Assembly (NCBI GenBank): GCA_021464415.1
Contig: CM038467.1
Span: 47,987,715 to 48,051,714, forward strand
Direction: 5' to 3'
Length of the DNA stretch: 64,000 bases
Source: Lonicera japonica
Taxonomy: Eukaryota > Streptophyta > Magnoliopsida > Dipsacales > Caprifoliaceae
Made by a program: the position numbers and the translations under genes. The notes beneath the pieces are model-generated. The model made no database searches. It was not told where the DNA came from and saw nothing but the letters and a program-made list of their open reading frames with translations. Each line of letters opens with the position of its first letter. Within the stretch, counting starts at the first letter, position 1. Below, piece by piece: positions 1 through 10,982 of this stretch.

Positions 1-539
1 ATTTAAAAGGTCATAAAAAAATTAAAATAAAAAAAATTATAAATCAAGGAAACCTTTTGTTGTTCCCCTTCAATTATCTAAAAAATAGACCCAATCTCGG
101 GTTGAACATTTTTTTTACTAAAAAAAATAATTAATATTTTTTAGGTCATGGGCCCCATTCCTAATTTGTAATATTTTCAATTTCCTTTCAAATTTTTTTT
201 TCAAGTCAAAAAAAAAGAAAACATTGAAAATTAATTAAACTTTTTGTTTTTTTAAATTGACGGACAAGAATATTTATTTTCAATTATTATATGTAAAAAT
301 TTGATTTTACAAATAAAATATGTACACTTTAAATTAATTACAAAATAATAAAGTAACTTATTTTCATTTAAAATAAAATTAATCATATATATACTCCAGT
401 CCAACGTTAGATAAAAAAAATCAATATTAATGAAAAAATATATAAATATGTATAGATTTTATATCTGAGAAACACATGTAGGATTAAATTAGTTTTTTTT
501 TTTTTTTTTAAATAAATTATTTGATGGATGATTATAAGT

Positions 540-635
540 GGGTGTTTGGTAGGGTAGAGTTTAAAGAGCTTGGTGGGCTAAACTTTAAAGTGTTTGGTGG
601 GTTAGACTTTAAAGTGTTTGGTGGGCTAGAGTTAG
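540..635 (+). repeat. Minisatellite of about 29 bp (GTTTGGTGGGCTAGA type)
   Basis: Three to four degenerate direct repeats built on 'TTTAAAGTGTTTGGTGGGCT'. The same repeat sits at 33745-33835 in copy B. Single or degenerate forms occur near 27680, 28870, 60310 and 61500. It is part of the macro-repeat and its copy number differs between copies. Confidence 0.7.
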
Positions 636-1999
636 TCAATTTTTTTATTAGACTGAACTGAATTTAAAATCTACTTTAATATCTCTATTTTTATTATTGA
701 ATAAGAGATTTGATCGATATAAATACTTTTTGAATAAAATTTCTTTCTCTTTATTTTTTAAAAATTAATCCCATAACAACACTAGAATAATAAAATATTT
801 TAAGCTGTGGATAAGTTTATCAAATTAAATATTTAGTTAACCCATAATAAATTAATAGATTAATACTATAGAATGGAATTCCTAACCATGCACAATAAAA
901 TGGAAAACTCTAAAATAGGTAATTGCGATTGATTAAGTTAAATAGAAATCAACCCAATCTACTAAATTAATATATTGTCAAAAACATGTTAATATCAAGC
1001 AGTATTTTAAAAGTGACATTCGTGTAAAATGAATGTGTTTTTACTGCCACTTCAACTTTCTCTCCCTAATTTTTTTATATAAAATTTATAATGCAATAGC
1101 TTTGAATACAAATTATGGATTCTTATAAAAGTTATAAATTTAAAATCCATTCATCAAGAACTATAATTCAAGATCCATTATAATTATAAAATTATTTATA
1201 TAAATTCAAGAAAAAAAAATTAACAAGAAATTGCATAAACTTTTTCCAAATTTTACATAAGTTTTGCGTAAAAATAGATTGACATATAGGATTTGCACTT
1301 CAATTTTTACCTAACTATTGGATATGCTCTAAACTCATATGCGAGTCCCATGTTATAAAGGAGTTTAGTTAATTAGAATTTTGAATTTAATATTTATTTC
1401 TACTGGTAATATTATGGAAAGCTATAACATAGGCTAAATGATAAAATATGGACTAAATTAAGTGCGTTTTGGCCCAATAATAGAAATAAGACAAATAACT
1501 ATGTCGTTTAGCAATGTTGCAATCTGGCCCACAAATAGAAAACGTAGATGGGCCTTTATCTTTCTCATTTTGAAACTCTTGTTCTATTATTAGTTCATTT
1601 TTGACTTTTGTACAAAAACTCTAAAATCTAAATGGTATTTGGTCCAAGAGCATCTTGTGGATCCATAATATTAAATTTTTGTTGGGGTGGGGGAAGGGAC
1701 ACAAGCACAATTTTTTTTTAATATAAAATTAATTAATATGAAAATAAATTCAAAATAAATTAAATGAAAAAGATAAATAATTATTGTGTGTTATTTTTTT
1801 AGTATTTTTATACCGGCCTCATGGTATATAAGATAAGAGTTTATATTTATATTTTTAAGCTCAAAAGGTTATAAATTTTACTTATAATTTATTTTTATTT
1901 TAAAATAAGAAAATAAAGTGTAGCATGCTTATACATAAAAAAAATAAAATATTAGCACTCAATTTTTCAAAAATCTAGGGGAGGCCAGTCTACTAACAA

Positions 2000-2017
2000 C
2001 CCCCCCCCCCCCCCCCC
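2000..2017. repeat. C homopolymer (18 C)
   Basis: Eighteen consecutive C residues, followed by further C-rich sequence to about 2034. The equivalent place in copy B (about 35010-35035) is also C-rich, so the tract is part of the macro-repeat. Homopolymer length is prone to sequencing error. Confidence 0.85.
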
Positions 2018-3117
2018 TCCCGCCCACCCCGCCATCCACTACTAAAAAGCACCCTCAATGAGTATAATAGGTATGATAAGTATGATATATTTATCCTATA
2101 GAAGCGTGCAATTATTGAGTTTGATAGAATAATACATTATTCTATAGAACAAGTGTATAATAAAGCTAAATTGGGCTAAAAATTTTAATAAATGTTGGGT
2201 TGAAACACCTGGGAGGGGCACGCTTTTTAGAAAAGTGTTTAAGTTTTTTTTCCTTTCACACCAAAGTAATTGGCTGAGAGATTTGGCCTATCTTCTTTTT
2301 TATTCTCTCTACACCTCCTGTAACAACCTGTGTTTATATTTATATTAATCATGTTGTGTTAAGTAAATGTTGTGTGAAAATTGGTAAATAATGATTTTAG
2401 TAGGCCAACTAGCGAAAGTCGAAATCGTCCATAAGGATTATTGCCGTCTCCGGTAAATATCAAAAAATTTTGCATTCATAATTTGGAAGGACTCCCTCTT
2501 AGGAAGTTGTAGATCTTTGAATTACCTTTCCATGAACATAAAGATCACCCCAATCGGAGTATCGAGCAAGAAGTTATGGCCGAAACAAGAACAATGCTAC
2601 AGGGTAAAAAATGACTTGCGAACCAGTATGGGGTTTTTCTGTACCAGTCCAGCCTTCAAAAATTTGGGCAAATGGAGATTGTGGACCGGTCTGCCAGTTA
2701 AAACTGGACATTGACTTAGCTCATTTTTAAGTGATTTTTATCCATATTTCATCATATTTTGACCCAAAACACTTACACACGCTTAGAAGGTTCTAGAAAG
2801 AGAAAGAGGTGAGCTTTGTAACACTCCCACCTTAATGTATAGGATAGCATCCGTAATTAAAACCTGGAATGTTACTAACCTATTCTAGATTAACTAAAAT
2901 AGGTGTAGGAGTGTATAAGTAAACAACAAAAACAAAGCAATAAGTATATTATGTGCTCAATCAGACATGGAGTTTATAATTGCAAGATAACTTTCAAGCA
3001 AGCATATAAAAATTATACAGGACCAACAGGATGGAATAAAAAACATATACAACTATCAGGCTAGCTATGGCTTCTTGAGGAAACATGTATACATCAAAAA
3101 TGAATTTTATCAGAACT

Positions 3118-5048
3118 TAGGGGTGTTTTCGGTTTCGGTCGAGGTAGAGATTAGGGTACCCCAAACCCTCCCCGAACTTTATTGTTCGGTTTCGGTTTCG
3201 TTCAGTTTCGGTTTTCATACATATGGAACTCAAACTCTCCCCAAATTATTCGGTTTCGGTCCGGCTCAATCTTTCTCATTTTTTTATATCGTTAAAACTT
3301 TGGTTAAAAACCTGCATTAAAAAAATGCACTGAAATTGCGCTAAAACGGAACTAAAATCAACTTATAAAACTACACTAAACAGCACTAAAATCTGCCAAT
3401 AAAACTGCACTGAACAACACTAAAATCTGCCGAATATAAACTGCACTGAACAGCATTATATTTAGATGAAACAGCAATAAAACAACATAAAAAAAATCTA
3501 CCTATAAAGAAATGCACTGAACAGCACTAAAACAACACTAAAATCTGGTTATAAAAATCCATAAAAAACAACATCAAAATATGCTTTTTAACACTGAAAC
3601 AACATTGTATTTAGATGAAACGGTAATAAAACAACAGAACTAAAATATGCCTATAAAAAGCAGCACTGAAACAACATTATATTTAGATAAAATAGCACTA
3701 AAATATGGTTATAAAAAAATCCAAAAAACAGCACTAAAATCTGCTTTTAAAAAATCCATAAATATAAAACAATCCATAACAAAAATTCAGAAGTCCATAA
3801 AACAGTCCATAAATAAGATTCATAACTGGAATCATCGTCTTTTAACCTAACAAATGTGGCACGAAAGTTTAAAGCGGATTGCAACATCAAATATGTGGAA
3901 TTCCATCTAATTGGAATGTCCATAATCACAAGCCCTTTGAAAACTATGTTCACTTTCTCTACACAATTTTTGAAGGAATATAACCTTTGGGGATATGATC
4001 TTGAATATGTAACGGCACTATGAATGCTGTGGATATATGAATTCAACTAATTTAACCCTTATTTCATAATCAAATTTAAAATATGAGCAACACACATAAC
4101 ATGCAAGTTCTCACCCCAAGTAAATGTGCATTAGACATTGTCCAACGATTCATTCTCTTAATCAAATCACTCAAACCGGCATCATTGGCCGAAGCATTAT
4201 CAACTGTGACAATGAGAAGCTTTTCTATTCCCCAAGCAGCGTATAAGGCCTGTCTAAATATCATGCAAAAGTAATGTTGAGGCCAACCTTTCTAGTAATG
4301 AAAAAGAAATAAATCATTATATAACTCGAAGGTAATTTTCTGAACTTGATTAGTTTTGCATCATTGAAATTTTTACATCAAACTAATTCCCTCATCTCAA
4401 ATCTATAACTATCACTCTTATATATATAATTACATACAGTTACACACTAAGGGGCTAGATCTATCTCAGATCTACGCATTTTTCTTTTGATTTAGTTCAG
4501 ATCTAACAAAAAATATGCAAGTTCATCAAACTAAGGGTTTAAATATCAAGAAATTGCAAACATAACTCGAAGAATTGGAAAGCTTTACCGTCACTTTGTG
4601 AACCCAATTCGAGTACAACCCACAAACGGACGAGAAAGAGAGCGAATGAGAGAGATAGCACTAGTTGAGTGAGAAATAAACGAGAGTTACAGCTTGATGA
4701 GGTAAGACTGCGAATGAGAGAAAGACGAGAGCCGCGGCGTGAGACTGAGAGTGAGAGAGAGAGATAATAGATCTGCGGTACGGCGTGAGACTAAGAGTGA
4801 GAGAGAAAAGAAAGTAAACAAGTGGTGAAATGAAACTAGCTAGGTTTTTTACCTTTTTTGCCTTTTGTCCATCTTTTTTTAAACAATTTAGGGCAATTCA
4901 GTCCATTATGGGTCCCCTAAATCCGAATCCGAACCAACCCAATTTATTCGATTTTAGTTTTGGTTTTTGATTTTGGTTTCGATTTTTTTTTGGGATCAGA
5001 TTGGATTGGTTCGATTCATTCGATTCTCGAATTTCCACAACACTCCTA
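3118..5048 (-). mobile_element. hAT DNA transposon, decayed (1.93 kb)
   Basis: Terminal inverted repeats are TAGGGGTGT at the left end and ACACTCCTA at the right end. The element is flanked by an 8-bp target duplication, TCAGAACT (3110-3117) and TCAGAGCT (5049-5056), which differ by one base. An 8-bp duplication is the hAT hallmark. Subterminal regions hold repeated TTCGGTTTCGG-type motifs on the left and related GGTTTCGATT/GGTTCGATT motifs on the right. A broken transposase lies on the minus strand at 3747-4264. The element sits inside Z-2, and the empty site is reconstructed from the intact Z copy near 15240. Confidence 0.9.
3747..4264 (-). pseudogene. hAT transposase remnant
   Basis: Two minus-strand pieces, 4264-4076 and 4046-3747, resemble the RNase-H-like core of plant Ac/Tam3-type transposases. 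Visible motifs are WGIEKLL, TVDNASAND (the region with the second catalytic Asp) and, further on, RWNSTYLML followed by an FVRLKDDD stretch. Near 4130-4080 the expected block (GENLHV...HILNL) appears only in another frame, so there is a frameshift. The N-terminal BED zinc finger and the C-terminal hAT dimerisation region are not seen. The remnant covers about 170 codons, whereas such proteins usually have 600 or more. It cannot encode an active transposase. Confidence 0.85.
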
Positions 5049-5593
5049 TCAGAGCTTCTATTTCGTCCCTGATCCCATCACCTCTTTATCCTCTAGGGAC
5101 TCGTGAATACCTGAAATATTTTTAAAGCAAATCAGGGTGGGCTATTTGCTCAGTAGGGGAAAATATAGGACATGTGGGTTTTCAAAATGAGTTTGTTAAG
5201 GTATCTTCAAATTATACAATTCTTCAATAATTCAATTATAAGTCATTAACATGAAATACATGGTATGTAAATGTGCTAATGCAGGTTACCTCATGTGTCA
5301 ACCGTTTACCGTATGATAGAAAGCAAGAACTGTAGAGATGTTCTATAGTTGCCAGAAATACAAGGCCATCGGCATAATAGAACCATGGGATCAACCGTCC
5401 CAATTTCAACATAAATCATACAGGGCTCCTCACTGGTGGCTTATAGGTGGCCAAACGTTGCTCCCTTGGGGGTTTAGGGATTTCTAACCCAAGGGCGCCG
5501 AGCCCCACTTATTTTTCTTCCCGGCAAGCACCATACAATCATACAAATAATCTGTTTTCGATAGACACAAGCTCTCTAACCCAATAATAAATG

Positions 5594-5990
5594 ATGTTGA
5601 CCTAGAAGTTCTTAATCTTATTTTGATAATGACAAAAAGTTAATCATGTGTAATTTACATGCATTTTAAATGTATTTGGTTTAAACAAGCTGCATTATTT
5701 TTTTCAAAGTATCTCGAGAACTAAAATCGAAACCTTATCAAGTGTATCACCACTCCACGAGATTCTCTCTATTCTCACATGAACTCATGCAATTCATAAA
5801 GATCAAATATCAAAGGAATAGATAAAAAAGTTTCAAGGCAAATAATGCAAGTGAAAATCATATTGAAGAAACAAATCAGAGCATTCGAAAACTCGTTAAT
5901 TCAATAATTGAGTGAGTGCTTTGGATTTATGTTAAGTTTCTTTGGATTTATGTTAAGTTTCTTGATTGATTAATTCGTATTTTTCACTAT
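5594..5990 (+). mobile_element. SIRE/Maximus-like Copia LTR fragment
   Basis: Begins TGTTGACCTAGAAGTTC followed by a 'TTTTGATAATGACAAA' stretch, which is typical of the 5' ends of LTRs in the plant Copia SIRE (Maximus) lineage. Only about 400 bp is present and no internal region follows; minus-strand Z-1 sequence resumes by about 6180. A short direct repeat (CTTTGGATTTATGTTAAGTTT) lies at 5920-5961. Lineage assignment is from the terminal motif only. Confidence 0.4.
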
Positions 5991-7495
5991 TCATAATCTT
6001 TTACCTTGGCCATCCTCCATGGGAGCTCAAGCGTGAGCTAGGGCCACTCGGGGTGGAGTTTATGCTTCATCGATTTGGGGGTTTTGTCACTCTAGAAATG
6101 TGTTGATGCCGGGATTTTGGGATTTCTTTGGACAGGGCTCCGATTATCGTTTTTCCTTTTTTCCTTTGGGTCTACAAACTTGAAGTAGGGGTTTTATGAT
6201 TTCAAAACTTAAAATCGAGTCTTGTTTTACGAATATCATTATGTTTTAATCTAATTTACTTTATAAAACCTTATCATGATCTATGAACTGATCTTTTATC
6301 ATTGATAAAGGTATAAATGTGTGATTTGAAGCAAGATATGCTATCTACATTTGCTATACTTGTATGATTTGAAATATATGAAGTATTCCTTGGAGGATTA
6401 AATAATGTATTGTTGAAATTTACTGTGGTAGACGAATTATGTACACCAAGGAATATGTATTGAATATTTTAAGTGTATGTGGTATAAGTTGCTTCAATGG
6501 TCCATTCATTAGCATATTATGCATCATTGTTGTGTCAACCGGCATTGTGGCGATTCTCTCGACGAGTTCAGGATGTTCTTGCAGCATATGGATTGAAAGA
6601 TATCTCTGGAAGAATTTTTATCTCTTATCTATGATATGGAGGTTTTGTAATGCCCTTGGTGTTTGAAATAAAATTATGTACTGATTACTGCTTGCCAGGG
6701 TAGAAAATAAGTAGGGATCAGTGCCCTTGGGTTGAAAATTCATAAACATCCGAAGGAAGCAAAGTTTTGCTGCCTATAAGCCACTAGTGAAGAGTCCGAG
6801 AACCTAAGCATATGGCAAGGCACTATGCATTCTATTAATACCTATATTCATGTGAAATAGGGATGGTTAGTCCCATGGTATCATATATTGTGATAGTATT
6901 GCACCTCTGGCAACAATGGATTACATTCATAGTTCGGATTCCCATTACGTGACAAATGGTAGACACAAGAGGCAACCTGCATAGCATGTGCATGTATTAT
7001 TTTATATGATAAAATTTTGGATTTGGATTATCGAGGAAATCATGAATTGATCATGAATCGCCATGTTATATTTTAGAATATACTATTTCTTATTTTTCCC
7101 ATACTGAGTGAATGGTTCACCCCGATTTCTTTAAAATCATACAGGTACCTAAGAGTCCCATGAGGACAAAGAAACGACGGGATTGGGGACGAAGTAGATG
7201 CTCTGATACATAAATTATTTTGTGATGTACATGTCTTTAAGGGAAGTCACGGCTAGCCTGAAAAATTGTATATATTTTTAGGACTAACTTAGTTTTGTTT
7301 TGTATAACTGTTATATTTGCATGTGAAAGTTATACTATTGTTTTGTACTTCATGCTTGATTGACATGTGACATGCATGTTGCCTTGATTTCTTGTTTACA
7401 TAAATGCCCATTTTAGCCAAACTAAATTAGGTTAGTAATGCTCAAGGTCTTAATTACGAGTGTTATCTTGCTAATTAAGACGGGAGTGTTATACA

Positions 7496-8765
7496 CCCTC
7501 TTTCCTAAAATACCATATAATATTTATTTTATATCTATTTTCTATCATACCATTATTTAGAACACTCCAAGTTAATAAGATAAATTTGTTTTACTTATCA
7601 TACCCCTAATTTTACTGTTGTGAATGCTTTAATAAAAAATATATAGAAATTATTGAATCAAGCTTTTGTCTGTTCAAATGATATGTAGACGCCAAGGGAT
7701 AAAGATGATAAGTGGCAATTTCCCACTTAGACCTCCTTTATAAGTGATATGAATGATACTCATTCTATTTCAAATTGACGATCCCACATTTTTTTTAATT
7801 AGAATTAATGTTTTAAATTGATAATCTTTTTTTTTGGTGAATAATTAGTGTATGATTTTTTTTATATAAAATAAGTTGTGTTATTAACCATTAATAATGT
7901 TAAAATTAGTGTTTTCTTAAAAGCTCTCAAATTCAAAGTGAGACTACTATTTCAAAACTGAGATAGTGAGAGAATTTAGGGATATCTTGTACATGGTGAG
8001 AAAAAAGAAAAGAGAAACTACTATATAATATCTTAAACAAAAAGTTAATAAATAAAAGTTAAAAACTTATTGAGAGAATGGGTTGGGAGGTTCTTTATAC
8101 AATCATATCCAAGAAAATGACACCTTATTTTGCAGTAATCATCTATAATACATGAAATGTTTTCTTTATAATTTATAAAGATATTTTTAAATGTTTGTCT
8201 CACTATAGGAACCATTGCCATAGCAGTTGCCCACTTTTAGAGCTTTGATAATTAAGGTCGTCGGAGATCTACCACTGATATCGTAGCTTCAATGAAGTTA
8301 TCGAAATTTTATTAGTAGGCGGCTAGCGGTCATTAAATATACGCTTTTGAAATAAAAGAGAAAGAAAATAAAGGAAGCTAGGATATTTAAGGTAAAGAAA
8401 AATAAGTGATTTTATTAAGGGAGGATTTAGAGGGTGGGCCAAGGTAGGCTGTAGCCTGCCTCAAGTTTTTACCTCAGTGTTAATTAGAATATTGATATAA
8501 ATTTAGTTAAGCTCTAGTACAAAATATTAATTCATTAACCATGGAAATGTTAGGATTATGTTACAAATATTAACATGGAAATGTTAGACTTATGTTACAT
8601 CTTATTATTCAAGTATTTGGCTACAGCATGATTCAAAATCGAGACCTCCCGCTAATCAAGAGCAAGTTCTGACAATTAGGTTAATCTTAGTGATTGCGCG
8701 TGCAATGTTATACTTCATAAATATTTTTAAAATATATAATTGTACTTGTTCAAGTAATAAATGTG
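7496..8765 (+). repeat. Macro-repeat copy A, second part (non-coding)
   Basis: Continues the alignment with copy B: 7501 onward (TTTCCTAAAATACCATATA) matches 35761 onward, and about 8340-8390 matches about 36570-36620. After about 8690 the match jumps to 46632-46693, because copy B has its own insertion there. No gene is seen. The right edge (8765) is the junction with the Copia element. Confidence 0.7.
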
Positions 8766-8783
8766 ACTCAGTACAAGGGGGAG

Positions 8784-8963
8784 TGTTGAAGGAAATTACA
8801 CGTAGTGTGCTATCGTCTAAATATACTATGTATTAGGGTTGTTACTGTGTAAATTATGTATTATGGGCTATAATGGCTTCTTGTAAACCATATTTACTAT
8901 TGTATCCATACCCTATTTAAAGAAGATTATCTAATGAAAGTGTGTTGAGTTGTTCCCACAACA
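8784..8963 (+). repeat. 5' LTR of Copia-A
   Basis: About 180 bp, from TGTTGAAGGAAATTACACG to CCCACAACA. It aligns along its length with 24779-24959. A TATA-like CCCTATTTAAAG box lies near 8920. It is followed directly by CGTTATCAGCACGC, the primer-binding-type sequence commonly found after LTRs of plant Copia elements. Confidence 0.85.
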
Positions 8964-9069
8964 CGTTATCAGCACGCTCAAAGCTAATAACTTTTAACCT
9001 TAAGAAAATTATAGCCGACACAACCCTAGTTTCCCCTTTCTCTCTATCTCGTTTTTCTTTCTCTATCTA

Positions 9070-9363
9070 AAAGAAATTGAAGAACAAAGAAGAGAAAACA
9101 TAGTGATTTTTCCATTCATGGCACAAGGCCACATAATCCCATTATTAGCTTCAACTTTACAAAATTAAACAAAAAGGTTATCAAATAACTTTCATAAACA
9201 CCCTTCTCAACATCAAAAACCTCCGGCAAACTCTCCCCTCGAACCCGCCTTCCGAACCTTCCTCTCCTATCTCATCCACGGTGTTGATTCGCCGCTTGCA
9301 ATAGTCGATGATTTCTTTTTCGGGTGGACCGTAGCCGTGGCCCACGAGATTGAAGATCATAAC
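9070..9363 (+). pseudogene. UDP-glycosyltransferase fragment (UGT92-like), broken
   Basis: The reading frame from 9070 runs through ENIVIFPFMAQGHIIP at about 9097-9144, the N-terminal acceptor-side motif (GHxxP) of plant family 1 UDP-glycosyltransferases, closest in wording to UGT92. A stop follows at about 9166. A shifted frame then continues with GYQITFINTLLNIKNLR to about 9230. From 9232 a third frame gives the FRTFLSYL...DDFFFGWT...VAHE block found about 60 residues further on in intact enzymes. So the fragment has lost about 60 codons and has at least two frame changes. The C-terminal sugar-donor (PSPG) box is absent. An intact enzyme of about 480 residues would glycosylate small plant metabolites in the cytosol. 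The fragment lies about 100 bp after the Copia-A 5' LTR, ahead of gag. Family level is fairly sure; the UGT92 label is tentative. Confidence 0.75.
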
Positions 9364-10406
9364 TATATTTGGCTATATATATATCCGAATTTGCTGTCGT
9401 TTCATGTACTCAGTGGAACAATGAAATGCAGGCATATCTCTTTGCATCTTTGTGGTTATTTTCTTGATAAAATCGGGTACTATCCTTTCTTCCTTGATCC
9501 AACTTTGAAGCGTTATTTCTGTTGCTTTGGCTTATTGATTCTCTATATTGTTGTATAACTTGTTACAATTTTTTTTTAAAATCGATTTTCATTGTAATCG
9601 GCTGCATATCAACTGCTATTATTATTGCTATTATTTCTGTTGCATTGTCATATATTTGTCATATATATTTGTACATATACATATGTTGTTTATATATATA
9701 TATATTTGTACCTTTCCTTAATAAACCCCCACCCTCGCATATATATATAGATATGGATATTGATTGCTCTCTCTAGCTTTGCGCATGTATATATTTGTCA
9801 TAGATATTTGTACATATACTGTTTGATATTCTTAATCAATATTTTTTTTTCTTTACTTTTTCTTGAGCACGACCTTCGAGAAATAGTCAGCATTTTTTTT
9901 TCTTATTCTTCTTGGGCATGATTTTGGAACAAAAATAAATATAGTAGCTTTTATTATTTATTTATTTTTCTATCAACAAACATGCATAGTACTAGAGTTA
10001 GCCAAGCCACTTTTTTTCTTTGTTTTTCTCGATCGTCGTGCACTGTTTAAAGGAGCTTCAGAATTTGAATATATATATGTGTGTGTATGTATATTTTAGC
10101 ATTTATTGAATTAATTTATTAAGCATCGAAATTTTTGGAGGTACATTCTTCTTCTATCCTCACAAACTGTTTATCAATAAATTTTAATTGGTGAAATTCA
10201 TGTATTATGTTTTTATTTTAGTCATTACATCTGTGTTGATTTATTTTTCTTTACATAGTCAATTGAACCCCTTATGAAATTGAGATCAGTGAATATTGTG
10301 GTTTGTTGAATATTTCTATTTTGGAAAAAGTGTGTTTGATGAATTGGATAAGCTAGTAAAAAGTTTATGTTTGGTGAATTTGATTGATTGCAGATTGATT
10401 ACACAA

Positions 10407-10448
<42 letters not shown>

Positions 10449-10982
10449 GTTTATGTAGTGTATTTATAATATAATTATATATATGGAGGAGCCGATTTTT
10501 TTGTATTATTATTTGTTTTCCCTAATTATTTCTTCTTGCCAAGCTTCTCTTGCTTTCTTGATCTTCTATTGATTAATTAATATTTGGATGCTTTGTGCAC
10601 TATTATAATTAATTCAAAATTATTTTTTCAATTTATTTGCACATGTCCTAATAAGTCTTTAATTTATTTATTTATGTATTCTTTAATCATGTATTTGTTT
10701 TTTAATTACAAGCATGCTAGGTGTGGTAATTTTTTTTAAGGTTGATGATATAATTATATATAAATATATATGTAATTTTGTTTTAGATGGATTAATTACA
10801 TTTATAATTACTATAATTTTGGACAATTAGCCTACTAAGAAAATTAGAATATTACCTATATTCTTAATTGTTTTGTTTAATATGTTATAAAATTGAAATT
10901 TTCCATGATAATGAAAGCTCATGTGCATTATTATTATTTTGATAAAGTATTTCATATATAGCATCGAAAAATGTATGCAACC
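9364..10982. other. Non-coding AT-rich stretch inside Copia-A
   Basis: 1.6 kb between the glycosyltransferase fragment and the solo LTR. It contains AT- and T-rich tracts and a dinucleotide microsatellite (AC then AT repeats, about 10403-10448). Small open frames here (9337-9558, 9522-9776) show no recognisable protein. It might be flanking or intronic host sequence that came with the glycosyltransferase fragment, or an unrecognised insertion. I cannot decide. Confidence 0.5.
10403..10448. repeat. Microsatellite (AC)n(AT)n
   Basis: A run of CA dinucleotides grading directly into TA dinucleotides. Confidence 0.9.

Larger units (their letters stand above)
1..2318 (+). repeat. Macro-repeat copy A, first part (non-coding)
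   Basis: AT-rich sequence with no credible gene. It aligns by eye with 33235-35700 over its whole length: for example CGGACAAGAA at 261 matches 33511, and the stretch around 1449 (a run ending in GGCCCAATAATAG) matches about 34440. A more diverged third copy starts near 60115 (TGCACAAGAA at 60211). It carries a short minisatellite at 540-640 and a C homopolymer at 2000-2017. I see no coding signal. The nature of the unit is unknown: it may be an old segmental duplication or a long transposon. Confidence 0.75.
2817..5593 (+). mobile_element. Family Z LTR-like copy, plus strand, 3'-truncated (Z-2)
   Basis: Starts TGTAACACTCCCACC at 2817, like the intact Z copy at 14902. After removal of the hAT insertion (3118-5048), the stretch 5057-5593 follows 15240-15880 of the intact copy. 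Shared landmarks are the 'GCAGGTTACCTC' motif (5282 and 15491) and 'GGCAAGCACCAT' (5522 and 15865). It breaks off near 5593 where a SIRE-like LTR fragment begins. It is inserted in opposite orientation inside Z-1. Confidence 0.65.
2319..7495 (-). mobile_element. Family Z solo-LTR-like element, minus strand, interrupted (Z-1)
   Basis: Copy B lacks this block: 35700-35760 runs straight through, which marks 2319-7495 as an insertion. Its ends are TG (2319) and CA (7494-7495). The right end reversed reads TGTATAACACTCCCG, matching the 5' start of the intact Z copy at 14902. The left part (2319-2816) is the reverse complement of the Z 3' end: the stretch around 2500-2600 matches 17460-17560 reversed. 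The part from about 5990 to 7495 is the reverse complement of the Z 5' and middle regions. The centre is occupied by a second Z copy and other insertions. There is no coding capacity. Flanking target duplication is not clean (CCTCC against CCCTC). Confidence 0.65.

Noticed and set aside
2517..2714. 65-codon frame as a host gene
   Set aside because: It lies in the minus-strand Z-1 3' part and reads LTR sequence that is non-coding in Z-3.
8784..8963. A solo LTR at 8784, independent of the LTR at 24779
   Set aside because: Copia coding relics in the correct order lie between the two, and copy B shows a single joint empty site for the whole block.
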